Shown: one piece after another, positions 39,784 through 47,094 of the stretch
How the letters are laid out: every line of letters begins with the position of its first letter
Numbering within the stretch: the stretch's first letter is position 1
Assembly: GCF_029392075.1 (NCBI RefSeq)
Contig: NZ_CP113929.1
Span: forward strand, 1 to 64,000
Reading direction: 5' to 3'
From: Bifidobacterium sp. ESL0704
Lineage (GTDB): Bacteria > Actinomycetota > Actinomycetes > Actinomycetales > Bifidobacteriaceae
Length of the DNA stretch: 64,000 nucleotides
Made by a program: the position numbers and the translations under genes
Notes under the pieces: model-generated
The model's database searches: none
Seen by the model: only the letters and a program-made list of their open reading frames with translations
Told to the model about the DNA's origin: nothing

Positions 39784-39811
39784 CTTGCACCCCCCATGCA
39801 CCCTTAGCATT
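39783..39811. repeat. Right integrase arm-type repeat
   Basis: 28 of 29 bases match 36050-36078. Position just inside the right attachment site supports an arm-binding role. Confidence 0.7.
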
Positions 39812-39888
39812 GCGTAAATGTGTCAAATGCTGGTCAAAGTTGCCGAGATATTAAAAACAGAAAAACCCACAGAACGTTGATATTCTGC

Positions 39889-39942
39889 GGATTTCGGAGT
39901 GGAGCTAGCCGGGTTCGAACCGGCGACCCTCTGCTTGCAAAG
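39889..39942. repeat. attR: Right attachment site inside tRNA-Ala
   Basis: 54-bp copy of 35936-35989 covering the tRNA 3' end and 11 bp beyond. The element thus restores a complete tRNA gene on this side. Confidence 0.92.
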
Positions 39943-39972
39943 CAGATGCGCTACCAGCTGCGCCATAGCCCC
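39900..39972 (-). tRNA. tRNA-Ala (UGC)
   Basis: 73 nt. Acceptor GGGGCTA pairs with TAGCTCC; D arm GCGCAGCTGGTAGCGC; anticodon stem TCTGC/GCAGA with loop TTTGCAA, anticodon TGC; T arm GCCGGTTCGAACCCGGC. CCA is not encoded. It serves as the integration target of the 4-kb element. Confidence 0.97.
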
Positions 39973-40029
39973 AGAAACACAACGATTCTTGAGCTGAAAT
40001 CTTTGGGGATTTAACTTGAGAATCTTGCG

Positions 40030-40103
40030 TGGGCCCGGGAGGACTTGAACCTCCGACCTCATCCTTATCAGGGATGCGCTCTAACCAGCTGAGCTACGGG
40101 CCC
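40030..40103 (-). tRNA. tRNA-Ile (GAU)
   Basis: 74 nt. Acceptor GGGCCCG/CGGGCCC, D arm TAGCTCAGCTGGTTAGAGC, anticodon loop CTGATAA (anticodon GAT), T arm GGAGGTTCAAGTCCTCC. It lies 57 bp from tRNA-Ala on the same strand, probably co-transcribed. Confidence 0.97.
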
Positions 40104-40216
40104 AATCAATACGTTTAAGACGTACAAGGAAACAGTTTACCATCCAAGTGCTCAGAGTCAACCCGATAATCATGCGTGTCGTGAACGTTTGTTGAAGATA
40201 TGGATTCTGCGTTTTG

Positions 40217-40440
40217 GCGATTCGTAATCCGTAATCCGTAACCCGCGAATCGGGACCCGCGATTCGTAATCCGTAATCCGTAATCCGTAACCCGCGAATC
40301 GGGACCCGCGATTCGTAATCCGTAATCCGTAATCCGTAACCCGCGAATCGGGACCCGCGATTCGTAATCCGTAATCCGTAACCCGTAACCCGCGAATCGG
40401 GACCCGCGATTCGTAACCCGTAATCCGTAACCCGCGATAT
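40217..40440. repeat. Nested tandem repeat built on a 7-bp word
   Basis: Units begin with GCGATTCG at 40217, 40259, 40308, 40357 and 40406 (spacing 42, 49, 49, 49) and end near 40434. Each consists of GTAATCC/GTAACCC heptamers plus GCGAATCGGGACCC. All spacings are multiples of seven, pointing to slippage. It fills the spacer between the tRNA genes and the metallopeptidase gene. Confidence 0.85.
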
Positions 40441-40568
40441 GGCTTGGCTGGTTGTTGTATCGGCTTTTCGACGATTATGGATATCGTGCGATGCAACATT
40501 TGCGCTGACCAGACGCGAATCTGCGTATATAGATGATTCCGGTCAATCGTACGCGAGACAATGCAGGC

Positions 40569-41165
40569 ATGTCTTATCGTCGCCGCCCGAAAGCCAGGGT
40601 TATTTCGCAAACCGTGCTGCACATCGATGATCTAGCCGTCAACGTGACTCGCAAGACCATACGCAACATGTATCTGCGTATCAAGCCGCCGGCCGGCAAA
40701 ATCGAGGTCAGCGCACCGGCGAGGATGAGTGACGCGAAAATCGCGGGGTTCGTGCGTGAGCGGCGAGGCTGGATTGACCGGCAGCGAAAGGCAATATCGC
40801 AGAAAGCCGCCCCTCCCTCCTTCGAATGGACGGAAGAGCGAAGGTGCGCGGCAAAGGCCAACATCGACGCACAATTACCCGGCTTTCTTCGACGTTGGGG
40901 GCCGGTTATAGGGCGCACGCCGACGCATATCACCCTGCGTCTGATGACCTCGCGTTGGGGGTCCTGCACGCCGGCGACGGGGCGCATTCGGCTCAATCTG
41001 CAGCTCGGGCTGATGGATTCGCGGTTTTTGGAGTATGTGTTGGTCCACGAGATGACGCATCTGTGGGCAAGCGGCCACGGAGCCGAATTTCAGCGACGAA
41101 TGGATGTTTATCTGCCGAATTGGCGGGTCTTGCGGCGCGATTTGAACCGCGAAATGGTGTGGTGA
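40569..41165 (+). CDS. YgjP-like / SprT-type zinc metallopeptidase
   Basis: 198 aa from the ATG at 40569 (an in-frame ATG at 40533 is possible). The motif VHEMTHLWASGHGAEF gives a zinc-binding HExxH with a following His (HGAEF), and the region RLMTSRWGSCTPATGRIRLNLQL is the hallmark of the YgjP/DUF45 metal-dependent hydrolase family (often named M48-family or SprT-like). The cellular substrate is unknown. The N-terminus carries the beta-strand region LAVNVTRKTIRNMYLRIKPP (quoted in part), typical for the family. Confidence 0.88.
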   Translation: MSYRRRPKARVISQTVLHIDDLAVNVTRKTIRNMYLRIKPPAGKIEVSAPARMSDAKIAGFVRERRGWIDRQRKAISQKAAPPSFEWTEERRCAAKANIDAQLPGFLRRWGPVIGRTPTHITLRLMTSRWGSCTPATGRIRLNLQLGLMDSRFLEYVLVHEMTHLWASGHGAEFQRRMDVYLPNWRVLRRDLNREMVW

Positions 41166-41236
41166 TAAGGGCATAAATGTTGGGGAAGATGGATATTTGT
41201 GACTGATTCGTCTATCGATAGGTAAGATATTAAATT

Positions 41237-41779
41237 ATGAAAGATATTCTTGATTGTCTTGGTGATGTCGCCACTATCGTTGCTGCTGTGAGTTTCGTTT
41301 TCGCCTTTTTCGAATTTAAAAGCTGGAATTGGGAGAGAAAGAACGCTCTGTCTGCGGTATGCTTTCGGTCTGGACCGGATAAAAAGATAGTGCTGTTCAA
41401 TGACAGCAAACATCCCATGCAAAAGGTTCAACTCAAAGTGCGGGGATGTTGGAAGTCCAATAGCCCTGATGCCAGTATCGTGTTGCCGCATCCATATAAG
41501 CCAAAGGAAGCTAGGAATAATCCCGACCATTGGTTTTGCAATTGGGCGAATATCATGCCGGGCAATTGGGAGATAACCCCGCAGGCGTCGGCCTTTCCTG
41601 TGAAATGGACAAATTGCGATATGACACCTATATATGATGACCATGGCTTTGGCGTATTCTGGGTTGAGGAATTGGTGTATACGGATATTAACGGAAAACG
41701 TTGGAAGAGAGCGGCTTCTCGGGAGAACAGGTTGGTGCTTGATGAGGCAAAACCGGTGGCCAAGGACTATAACATTTAA
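41237..41779 (+). CDS. Hypothetical single-pass membrane protein
   Basis: 180 aa. One N-terminal membrane helix (VATIVAAVSFVFAFFEF, about 11-27), then a soluble domain with KKIVLFNDSKHPMQKVQLKV and paired aromatic/proline-rich segments that look beta-stranded. I recognise no family. The base composition is more AT-rich than the neighbouring SDR gene. The ribosome site is weak. It lies 71 bp after the metallopeptidase gene and 55 bp before the SDR gene, so an operon is possible. Confidence 0.6.
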   Translation: MKDILDCLGDVATIVAAVSFVFAFFEFKSWNWERKNALSAVCFRSGPDKKIVLFNDSKHPMQKVQLKVRGCWKSNSPDASIVLPHPYKPKEARNNPDHWFCNWANIMPGNWEITPQASAFPVKWTNCDMTPIYDDHGFGVFWVEELVYTDINGKRWKRAASRENRLVLDEAKPVAKDYNI

Positions 41780-41834
41780 GATTTAAGCGTGATCGATTCG
41801 ATAGGCGATAAGGGAGTCGCGAGGAGGCTCTGAA

Positions 41835-42662
41835 ATGGTGGGAACGTTGGCTGGCAACACAGCAGAAAATGAAGGAAAATCTGAGATTCGGCTAGGCAAT
41901 ACGGTCACATCAAAGCGGGCGGTGGTTACGGGCGCTTCCAGCGGGATCGGACGTGCGACCGCGATGCAACTGGCTTCGGCCGGCTGGAAGGTGGTGGCGC
42001 TCGCGCGTCGGCGGGACAAGCTCATCGAGCTTTCCGACCAGCTCGGCGACGCCTGCGAATACGTGGTGTGCGATGTCACCGACGAGGCTTCGACGCAGGC
42101 CGCGGTTGCGAGGATTTTGCGCGGTGGGCCGGTGAAGGCGTTGGTCAACTGCGCCGGTGGGGCCATCGGGCAGGATCCGGTCGAGAGCTGTAACGTCGAA
42201 GACTGGCGCAAGATGTATGACGTCAATGTGCTCGGTACGTTGCGCATCACGCAAAAGCTGCTCCCGGCCCTGAAGAAGGCCCCGGGCGGCGGTACGGTAG
42301 TTGTCGTTTCCTCGACGGCCGGCATCGAGCCCTACGAGGGCGGCGGCGGATATTGCGGTGTGAAGTCGGCCGAGCGGGTTTTGGCCCAGACGTTGCGCTT
42401 CGAGCAGGTCGGCCAGCCGTTGCGCGTCATCGACGTCTCCCCCGGCATGGTTGAGACCAAGGAATTCTCGCTTAACCGTTTCCACGGCGACCAGGCCAAG
42501 GCTGACGCGGTCTACGCTGGCGTACCGAACCCACTGACTGGCGATGATATCGCCGAATGCATCGAATGGGCGCTCGATCTGCCGGACAGCGTGGATATCG
42601 ATTCGATTGTGGTTCGTCCGCGTGCCCAGGCTTCGGCTCAGCGGGTTTACCGCGAGCGTTAG
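41835..42662 (+). CDS. Short-chain dehydrogenase/reductase
   Basis: 275 aa. Classical SDR with cofactor motif TGASSGIGRA (about 36-45), LARRRDKL consistent with NADP preference, VNCAGGA (the NNAG-like motif), catalytic Ser in VVSSTAGIE and the Tyr-x3-Lys pair in GGYCGVKSAE. VSPGMVETKEF matches the family's PG motif. The sequence is of the YdfG type (NADP-dependent hydroxy-acid dehydrogenases), but the substrate cannot be read from the sequence. A 27-residue leader precedes the fold. GAGGAGG at 41821-41827 is a strong ribosome site. Confidence 0.9.
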   Translation: MVGTLAGNTAENEGKSEIRLGNTVTSKRAVVTGASSGIGRATAMQLASAGWKVVALARRRDKLIELSDQLGDACEYVVCDVTDEASTQAAVARILRGGPVKALVNCAGGAIGQDPVESCNVEDWRKMYDVNVLGTLRITQKLLPALKKAPGGGTVVVVSSTAGIEPYEGGGGYCGVKSAERVLAQTLRFEQVGQPLRVIDVSPGMVETKEFSLNRFHGDQAKADAVYAGVPNPLTGDDIAECIEWALDLPDSVDIDSIVVRPRAQASAQRVYRER

Positions 42663-42696
42663 GGCTTCGCGCTGTTGGTGATGTTGGATGATTTGC

Positions 42697-43037
42697 GACG
42701 CTGGGCGGCTGTTGTGCGTCGTGAAAGCGCCGGTAGTGGCGTTTGTTGGCGGTTTTATGACGCAAGAGGGTTGTTGAGCGTCGCAATTCCTCCGGTAGTG
42801 TGGTGTAGTGGCGGTTTTGTGACGCTGAGAGGTCGTTATGTGTCGTGAAAGTGCCGGTGGCGGTGTTTGCTGGCAGTTTTGTGACGCTGAGAGGCCAATT
42901 TGTGTCGTGAAAGCGCCGGTAGTGTTGCTCGCTGGCGGTTTTGTGACGCAAGAGGGTTGTTGAGCGTCGCAATTCCTCCGGTAGTGTGGTGTAGTGGCGG
43001 TTTTGTGACGCTAAGTGGCTGCTGGGCGTCGCAGAAG
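42697..43037. repeat. 62-bp-phased GACGC/GCGTC palindrome array
   Basis: GACGC occurs at 42697, 42759, 42821, 42883, 42945 and 43007, exactly 62 bp apart. Each is followed 19-22 bp later by an inverted GCGTC (or GTGTC). A 69-bp stretch at 42758-42826 recurs identically at 42944-43012. No gene is seen. Neighbouring arms (for example 42716-42731 with 42748-42763) can form hairpins. Confidence 0.9.
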
Positions 43038-43088
43038 CTCCAACTACGGCCTTAGCTGGTTGATGGAGTGTAGAGCCCGGGACATAAA

Positions 43089-43135
43089 AGTGCGCCGCCA
43101 CCCATATTGGAATGGATGGCGGCGCACTCGTTGGT
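43089..43135 (-). terminator. Terminator of dps
   Basis: AGTGCGCCGCCACCCA (43089-43104) pairs with TGGATGGCGGCGCACT (43113-43128) with one mismatch; on the minus strand the stem is followed by TTTTATG. It lies 77 bp beyond the dps stop. Confidence 0.75.
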
Positions 43136-43205
43136 TATTAGCGTCCACAAGATTTCACACGAAAGTGTTTACACACTCGCCGCGAAACCCAAACAGCCCT
43201 AAAGC

Positions 43206-43703
43206 TCAGGCGTGCGGAGTCTCTTCGATCAGGTGGCTGTTCATGAACCAGTTGAAGTGCTCGAGTTCCTGCACATGGTCCTGCATGATGTTGGAGCTGA
43301 TGACGTCGATATCGTCAAGCTCCTCGTAGGCCTTGCGCTCGGCGATAATGAAGTCGCTGTAGTAGTCGACCAGTGCCTTCAGATAATCCTGGGTGTTCTG
43401 GCGGCCCATGAGCTTGAATTCGCTCCAGGTGCGGTTGCTGATGATGGACTCCGGGGTGCCTTCGGCGCTGCCGCCGAGGGTAGCGATACGTTCTGCGGTC
43501 TCGTCGGCCATGTTGCGCACGGCGTCAACCTCGGGATCAATCATTTCGTGCACGCCGATGAAGCTCGGTCCCGCGACGTTCCAGTGCGCGTGCTTCAAGA
43601 TCAGCGAGGCCTCTTCTTCCTGCGCCAAACGGTTCTGCAGGATCGAGACGACCTTGTCGGATGCTGCCTGATCGATGCCAGGGCTCAAAAATTCATCTGC
43701 CAT
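43206..43703 (-). CDS. dps: Dps / ferritin-like DNA-protection protein
   Basis: 165 aa. Dps dodecamers oxidise and store iron with peroxide, shielding DNA. The ferroxidase residues appear in LKHAHWNVAGPSFIGVHEMID and VRNMADETAERIATLGG (HxxW, then D and E of the second half-site). The C-terminal helix is ELEHFNWFMNSHL. The ATG at 43703 is chosen for the AAAGGAAG site just before it. It is single-gene, with its own terminator. It would act together with AhpC and the Feo system in iron and peroxide control. Confidence 0.93.
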   Translation of the reverse strand: MADEFLSPGIDQAASDKVVSILQNRLAQEEEASLILKHAHWNVAGPSFIGVHEMIDPEVDAVRNMADETAERIATLGGSAEGTPESIISNRTWSEFKLMGRQNTQDYLKALVDYYSDFIIAERKAYEELDDIDVISSNIMQDHVQELEHFNWFMNSHLIEETPHA

Positions 43704-44004
43704 AATTGCTTCCTTTCGTTGAGGACAATTGCTGGTTTCCATTCTAGCCATTTATGATATTGGACACAGAAATTCATCAGTAGCCCAATATCGCTGAAAG
43801 GGTTGAAATATCGCGCTTTTTGCGCTATGTGTGAGATAAGTCTCATCGTCGTATATCGGCACTATTTGCGTTACATGCAACGTTTGATTTTTAGGCGGCA
43901 TGGGTCTACGAGGAGCATGGGCGAATCGCGTTAGCCAGATAGTGCTTGAATGTCGTTTTCTGGTTGTCTACGCGGCATCTTCGATTGAGCTGAGTCCGAC
44001 GTTT

Positions 44005-45075
44005 TTATTGAAGATGCAGGCTCACGTATCTGGTGGATCGGCCGGAGCCGAGTTTTTGGATTCGACCTTCGTTGAGCAGGGTTTTCAGCGTGCGTTCGAT
44101 GGTCGAAGTGCTGATGTCGGGAAGCGTTTGCTGGATATCGGCCTTGGAAAGAGGGGTGAGGCTTTGACCCAGAACGTCGGCGATGCGTTGTTTTTTGGTC
44201 GTTGGATGGCGCAGGGAAGCTGAGGTGCTTACGATTGCGGCTCGTTCATCGAACTGGCGGTAGGCGACCAAAATGACGCCAAGCAGATAGTTGACGAACG
44301 GTGCGTAATCATTGGTGTTTTCGTTCCAGCCGATGGTGCTCGCCGCCAGCGCTTCGTAATAGGTGGTTCGGCTTTGTTCGATGAGGTGCTCGATGCTGAT
44401 ATATTTTCCGATTTCGTAACCAGAGCGATAGAGCAGAAGCAGTGTCAGTAGTCGGCTCATACGGCCGTTGCCGTCATTGAACGGGTGGATGCAGGTGAAG
44501 TCGAAAACGAACATGCAGGTCAACAGTAAGGAATCGATGCTGCCGTTATCGTTCGTTTTGTTGTAATCGTCGCATGCAGCAGCCATGAGTTCCGGGGTTT
44601 GGAGTGCTGACGGCGGTGTGAATCTCACCTTTGCGTGGCCTGTCCCGTCGGATTCGACGATCATATTGTCGGTGTCTTTCCAATGGCCGGCGAAAGCGAG
44701 CGGCGTATGCCGGAAGAGGTCGCGGTGCAGCTGCAGAATGACGTTCGGTTTCAGCGGGATATATGCATAGTTTTCGTGGATGGTATTGAGCACATCGCGA
44801 TAGCCGGCGATTTCTTCCTCATCGCGGTTTCGAGGCGCTACTTTTTCGCTGACAATGCCGGCCAGACGCTTGTTGGTGGTTGAGATCCCTTCGATGCGGT
44901 TCGACGCGTCGGTGCTTTGGATACGGGCGACATTGACGAGTGGCTTGGCGAGATCAGGGCTGATTTGCAGCTGGGTATTCTGACGCCCTTTGGCTTCGTG
45001 AATCGCATTGAGCAGATTCACGGTCTGCGGCGTCAGCAGATTGCGCCCGGATTCCTCATAGTCAAAAGTACGCAT
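44005..45075 (-). CDS. Fic family protein with self-inhibitory motif and C-terminal HTH
   Basis: 356 aa. Fic enzymes transfer AMP or similar groups to target proteins. Seen: inhibitory motif S58-x3-E62-G63 (SNRIEG) in the N-terminal region, typical of class II Fic proteins that block their own site; the core motif HPFNDGNGR at 197-205; and a C-terminal winged helix (about 290-350: RIADVLGQSLTPLSKADIQQTLPDISTSTIERTLKTLLNEGRIQK, quoted in part). The winged helix and the four operator-like repeats over the promoter suggest that it regulates its own gene. The target is unknown. No antitoxin gene lies next to it, in line with an internal inhibitory motif. Confidence 0.92.
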   Translation of the reverse strand: MRTFDYEESGRNLLTPQTVNLLNAIHEAKGRQNTQLQISPDLAKPLVNVARIQSTDASNRIEGISTTNKRLAGIVSEKVAPRNRDEEEIAGYRDVLNTIHENYAYIPLKPNVILQLHRDLFRHTPLAFAGHWKDTDNMIVESDGTGHAKVRFTPPSALQTPELMAAACDDYNKTNDNGSIDSLLLTCMFVFDFTCIHPFNDGNGRMSRLLTLLLLYRSGYEIGKYISIEHLIEQSRTTYYEALAASTIGWNENTNDYAPFVNYLLGVILVAYRQFDERAAIVSTSASLRHPTTKKQRIADVLGQSLTPLSKADIQQTLPDISTSTIERTLKTLLNEGRIQKLGSGRSTRYVSLHLQ

Positions 45076-45090
45076 GTTATCTGCACCATT

Positions 45091-45163
45091 TTCTGCATCA
45101 TTAGTAAGTTTTCTGCATCATATTATACCAAGTTGATGCAGAAAAATGTTAAATGATGCAGAA
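45091..45163 (-). promoter_or_regulatory. fic promoter with four inverted operator half-sites
   Basis: TTCTGCATCA at 45091-45100 and 45111-45120 and its complement TGATGCAGAA at 45134-45143 and 45154-45163. On the minus strand the first two sites lie downstream and the other two upstream of a TATAAT -10 box (45126-45121). The near symmetry around the box fits a dimeric repressor. Confidence 0.75.
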
Positions 45164-45243
45164 AGAATACTCGATGAGTTGAACCTATCGGCTCTACTGG
45201 TGTCGACCTTTTGAGCCGCTGAGTTCGTATGAGAGACTCATTT

Positions 45244-45276
45244 AGGGCGCTAAGATCCGATTATCGCCCTTTTTAA
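45244..45276. terminator. Possible terminator between fic and the CorC gene
   Basis: AGGGCG (45244-45249) pairs with CGCCCT, followed on the plus strand by TTTTTAAG and on the minus strand by AAAT. It lies 40 bp past the stop of the minus-strand CorC gene. The stem is short and the direction uncertain. Confidence 0.4.
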
Positions 45277-45315
45277 GCTGCTGGATAGTGCTGTTATATA
45301 TGAATTGGTGCTTGG

Positions 45316-46668
45316 TTACTTGCGCTCTTTGGCTGAATTCATGCCTTCAGGCTCACTTTTGCGGACCTCTAGCGTTTCGATGCGGCGACCGTCGACCTTG
45401 GTGACCACCATGTCGTAGCCGTCGTCGGAGTGCAGGGTCTCGCCCACTTCGCCCATGCGGCCGGTATGCGCGAGGAAGTAGCCGGCGACCGTCTCGTAGG
45501 GGCCATCTTCCAGCTCGATGCCCGTCAAGTCGGCGAAGTCCTCGATGGTCATGCCACCGTCGACCGTGGCCACGCCGTCGACGAACGCGGATTCACCGTT
45601 GCGCCCGTCGCCTACGCCGTTGGCCGCGCCAGCGCCGTTCTTGTCGTCAGGAAGGTCGTATTCGTCGCGAATGTCGCCGATCAGCTCCTCGGTCATGTCC
45701 TCAAGGGTGACGATGCCGTCGGTGCCGCCGTATTCGTCGATGACGACGGCCAAGTGAATCCCGCGTTTGCGCAGCAAGGCCAGGCTGGGCAGGATTTTCG
45801 ACGTACCGGGCAGCGAAATGCCCTCGCGGGTGACGTCGGCGACGGTCTTGGCGTTCGGATTGCGCACGTCGAGCAGATCGCGGACGTGGACGAAGCCGAG
45901 CACGTCATCGAAATCGCGTCCGGTGACCGGGTAGCGGGAATACGGCATATCGCGCACGTATTTCGCGGCCTCCTCAATCGGCTGCGAACCCTCCAAAAAG
46001 ACCACGTCGGCGCGCGGCCGCATCACTTCCGCCACAATGGTTTCCGAGGCGTCGAACACGTCGTCCAAAATCGTGCGTTCGTCCTTGCTCAGGTTGGAGT
46101 TGGAATTGACCAACACGCGCAACTCCTTATCGCTGACCTCGCTTTCGGTCTGGCTCGGGTCGAAGCCCAGCAACCGCACGAGTCCGTTGGTGCTTTTGGC
46201 GATGAGCCAGATGATCGGCTTGCAGATTTTCGCGAAGATATCGATGGCGGGCACCGCGGCGCGCGCGATCTGCTCGGTGCGCTGCATGGCGATGCGCTTC
46301 GGCACCATTTCGGCGATGACGATGTCGCAGAAGGAGATGATTAGTGTCAATACGATGGTCGTACCGGGAGAGGCGATATGGTGCGGAACGCCCCAGCTTT
46401 CCACGACCGGCTCGACCCAGGGCGCGATGGCGGATTCGCCGAACGATGCCGAGAAGAAGCCCGAAAGTGTCACGCCGATCTGCACGGTGGAAAGGAACGT
46501 GTTCGGGTCGCGCCCGATCCGTGCCACTTTCGCCCCGCGTGCGTCCTCTTGCTCCATTTCGTCGAGCTGCGAGCCACGCAGGCTCACCAGCGCGAGTTCG
46601 GTGCACGCAAACACACCGCCGATAACGAGGAAGACGAAAACGAAGACGATATCCAGTGCCAATGACAT
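45316..46668 (-). CDS. CorC/HlyC family membrane protein (DUF21-CBS)
   Basis: About 450 aa from M24 of a longer frame (to 46737). It begins with an N-terminal CNNM/DUF21 membrane domain with several helices (FVFVFLVIGGVFACTELALVSL, GVTLSGFFSASFGE, LIISFCDIVIAEMVPKR), then a CBS pair (VMRPRADVVFLEGSQPIEEA; YPVTG; GIHLAVVIDEYGGTDGIVTLEDMTEELIGDI) and a C-terminal CorC_HlyC domain (DFADLTGIELEDGPYETVAGYFLAHTGRM), interrupted by a Gly/Asn-rich linker. Such proteins are linked to Mg2+/Co2+ export or tolerance; the hemolysin name is historical. The start is not certain. Confidence 0.88.
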   Translation of the reverse strand: MSLALDIVFVFVFLVIGGVFACTELALVSLRGSQLDEMEQEDARGAKVARIGRDPNTFLSTVQIGVTLSGFFSASFGESAIAPWVEPVVESWGVPHHIASPGTTIVLTLIISFCDIVIAEMVPKRIAMQRTEQIARAAVPAIDIFAKICKPIIWLIAKSTNGLVRLLGFDPSQTESEVSDKELRVLVNSNSNLSKDERTILDDVFDASETIVAEVMRPRADVVFLEGSQPIEEAAKYVRDMPYSRYPVTGRDFDDVLGFVHVRDLLDVRNPNAKTVADVTREGISLPGTSKILPSLALLRKRGIHLAVVIDEYGGTDGIVTLEDMTEELIGDIRDEYDLPDDKNGAGAANGVGDGRNGESAFVDGVATVDGGMTIEDFADLTGIELEDGPYETVAGYFLAHTGRMGEVGETLHSDDGYDMVVTKVDGRRIETLEVRKSEPEGMNSAKERK

Positions 46669-46798
46669 GCCTATCAGTCTAGAAGGTCGGCGGGTCATTG
46701 ATGTGTTCGGGGCAGCCGGTTTCGCCTTGTGCGCCAACCCGTTATCGGCATTGCGGGGCGACCGGATGGAGTGGTGGGCGGTCGATGTATGGAGTTAC

Positions 46799-46910
46799 AT
46801 GCGCCTTTCTAAGCGTTTCCACACTGTTATGCGAGGAAGGGCGCGTGTAGAGGTTGCTGCTTTTGCGCCTTCCTTAGCACAAAGGTGTGGAAACGCAGAG
46901 AAAGGCGCAT
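46799..46910. repeat. 112-bp long hairpin element
   Basis: Arms 46799-46824 and 46885-46910 match in 24 of 26 positions (ATGCGCCTTTCT..GCGTTTCCACAC). The 60-bp interior holds a second, weaker inverted pair (GCGAGGAAGGGCGC / GCGCCTTCCTTAGC). It is intergenic, between the CorC and carbonic anhydrase genes. It could be a MITE relic or a structured RNA. Confidence 0.7.
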
Positions 46911-46954
46911 TTCAGTGGGTGCAGCAGCGTTTGCGTCTGTTGGAATTGGCGCGG

Positions 46955-47094
46955 CCGTGAGGCAGACTCCGTGAGGTGGGCTTCGTAAGGTGGGCTTCGT
47001 AAGGTGGGCTTCGTAAGGTGTGCTCCGTAAGGTGTGCTCCGTGAGGTGGGCTTCGTAAGGTGTGCTCCGTGAGTCAGACTCCGTGAGTCGGGCT
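46955..47094. repeat. 14-bp minisatellite, ten copies
   Basis: Exactly ten 14-bp units of YCGTRAGGTGKGCT fill 46955-47094 and abut the stop codon of the carbonic anhydrase gene (47095). Variants fall in two subtypes (AAGGTGGG, GAGTCAGA). Confidence 0.9.

Larger units (their letters stand above)
35936..39942. mobile_element. 4-kb element integrated in tRNA-Ala
   Basis: Bounded by 54-bp identical direct repeats at 35936-35989 and 39889-39942; the right one lies in an intact tRNA-Ala gene and the left one is its detached 3' part. Inside are a tyrosine integrase, a small HTH protein, two hypothetical genes, a probable replication initiator and six iterons. There are no structural phage genes or conjugation genes. 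I read it as a plasmid-like integrative element or mobilisable satellite. Confidence 0.9.

Noticed and set aside
40170..40622. 150-aa minus-strand frame rich in GLRITDY repeats
   Set aside because: Produced by the heptamer repeat; such frames recur wherever the repeat occurs and show no start signal.
42663..43205. Minus-strand frame of 209 residues in the spacer (42472-43101)
   Set aside because: Built from the 62-bp repeat, with repeated TTLPEELRRSTTLLRHKT-like peptides and no start signal.
44005..45075. Fic-antitoxin pair
   Set aside because: No small neighbouring antitoxin gene is visible; the inhibitory motif is inside the Fic protein itself.
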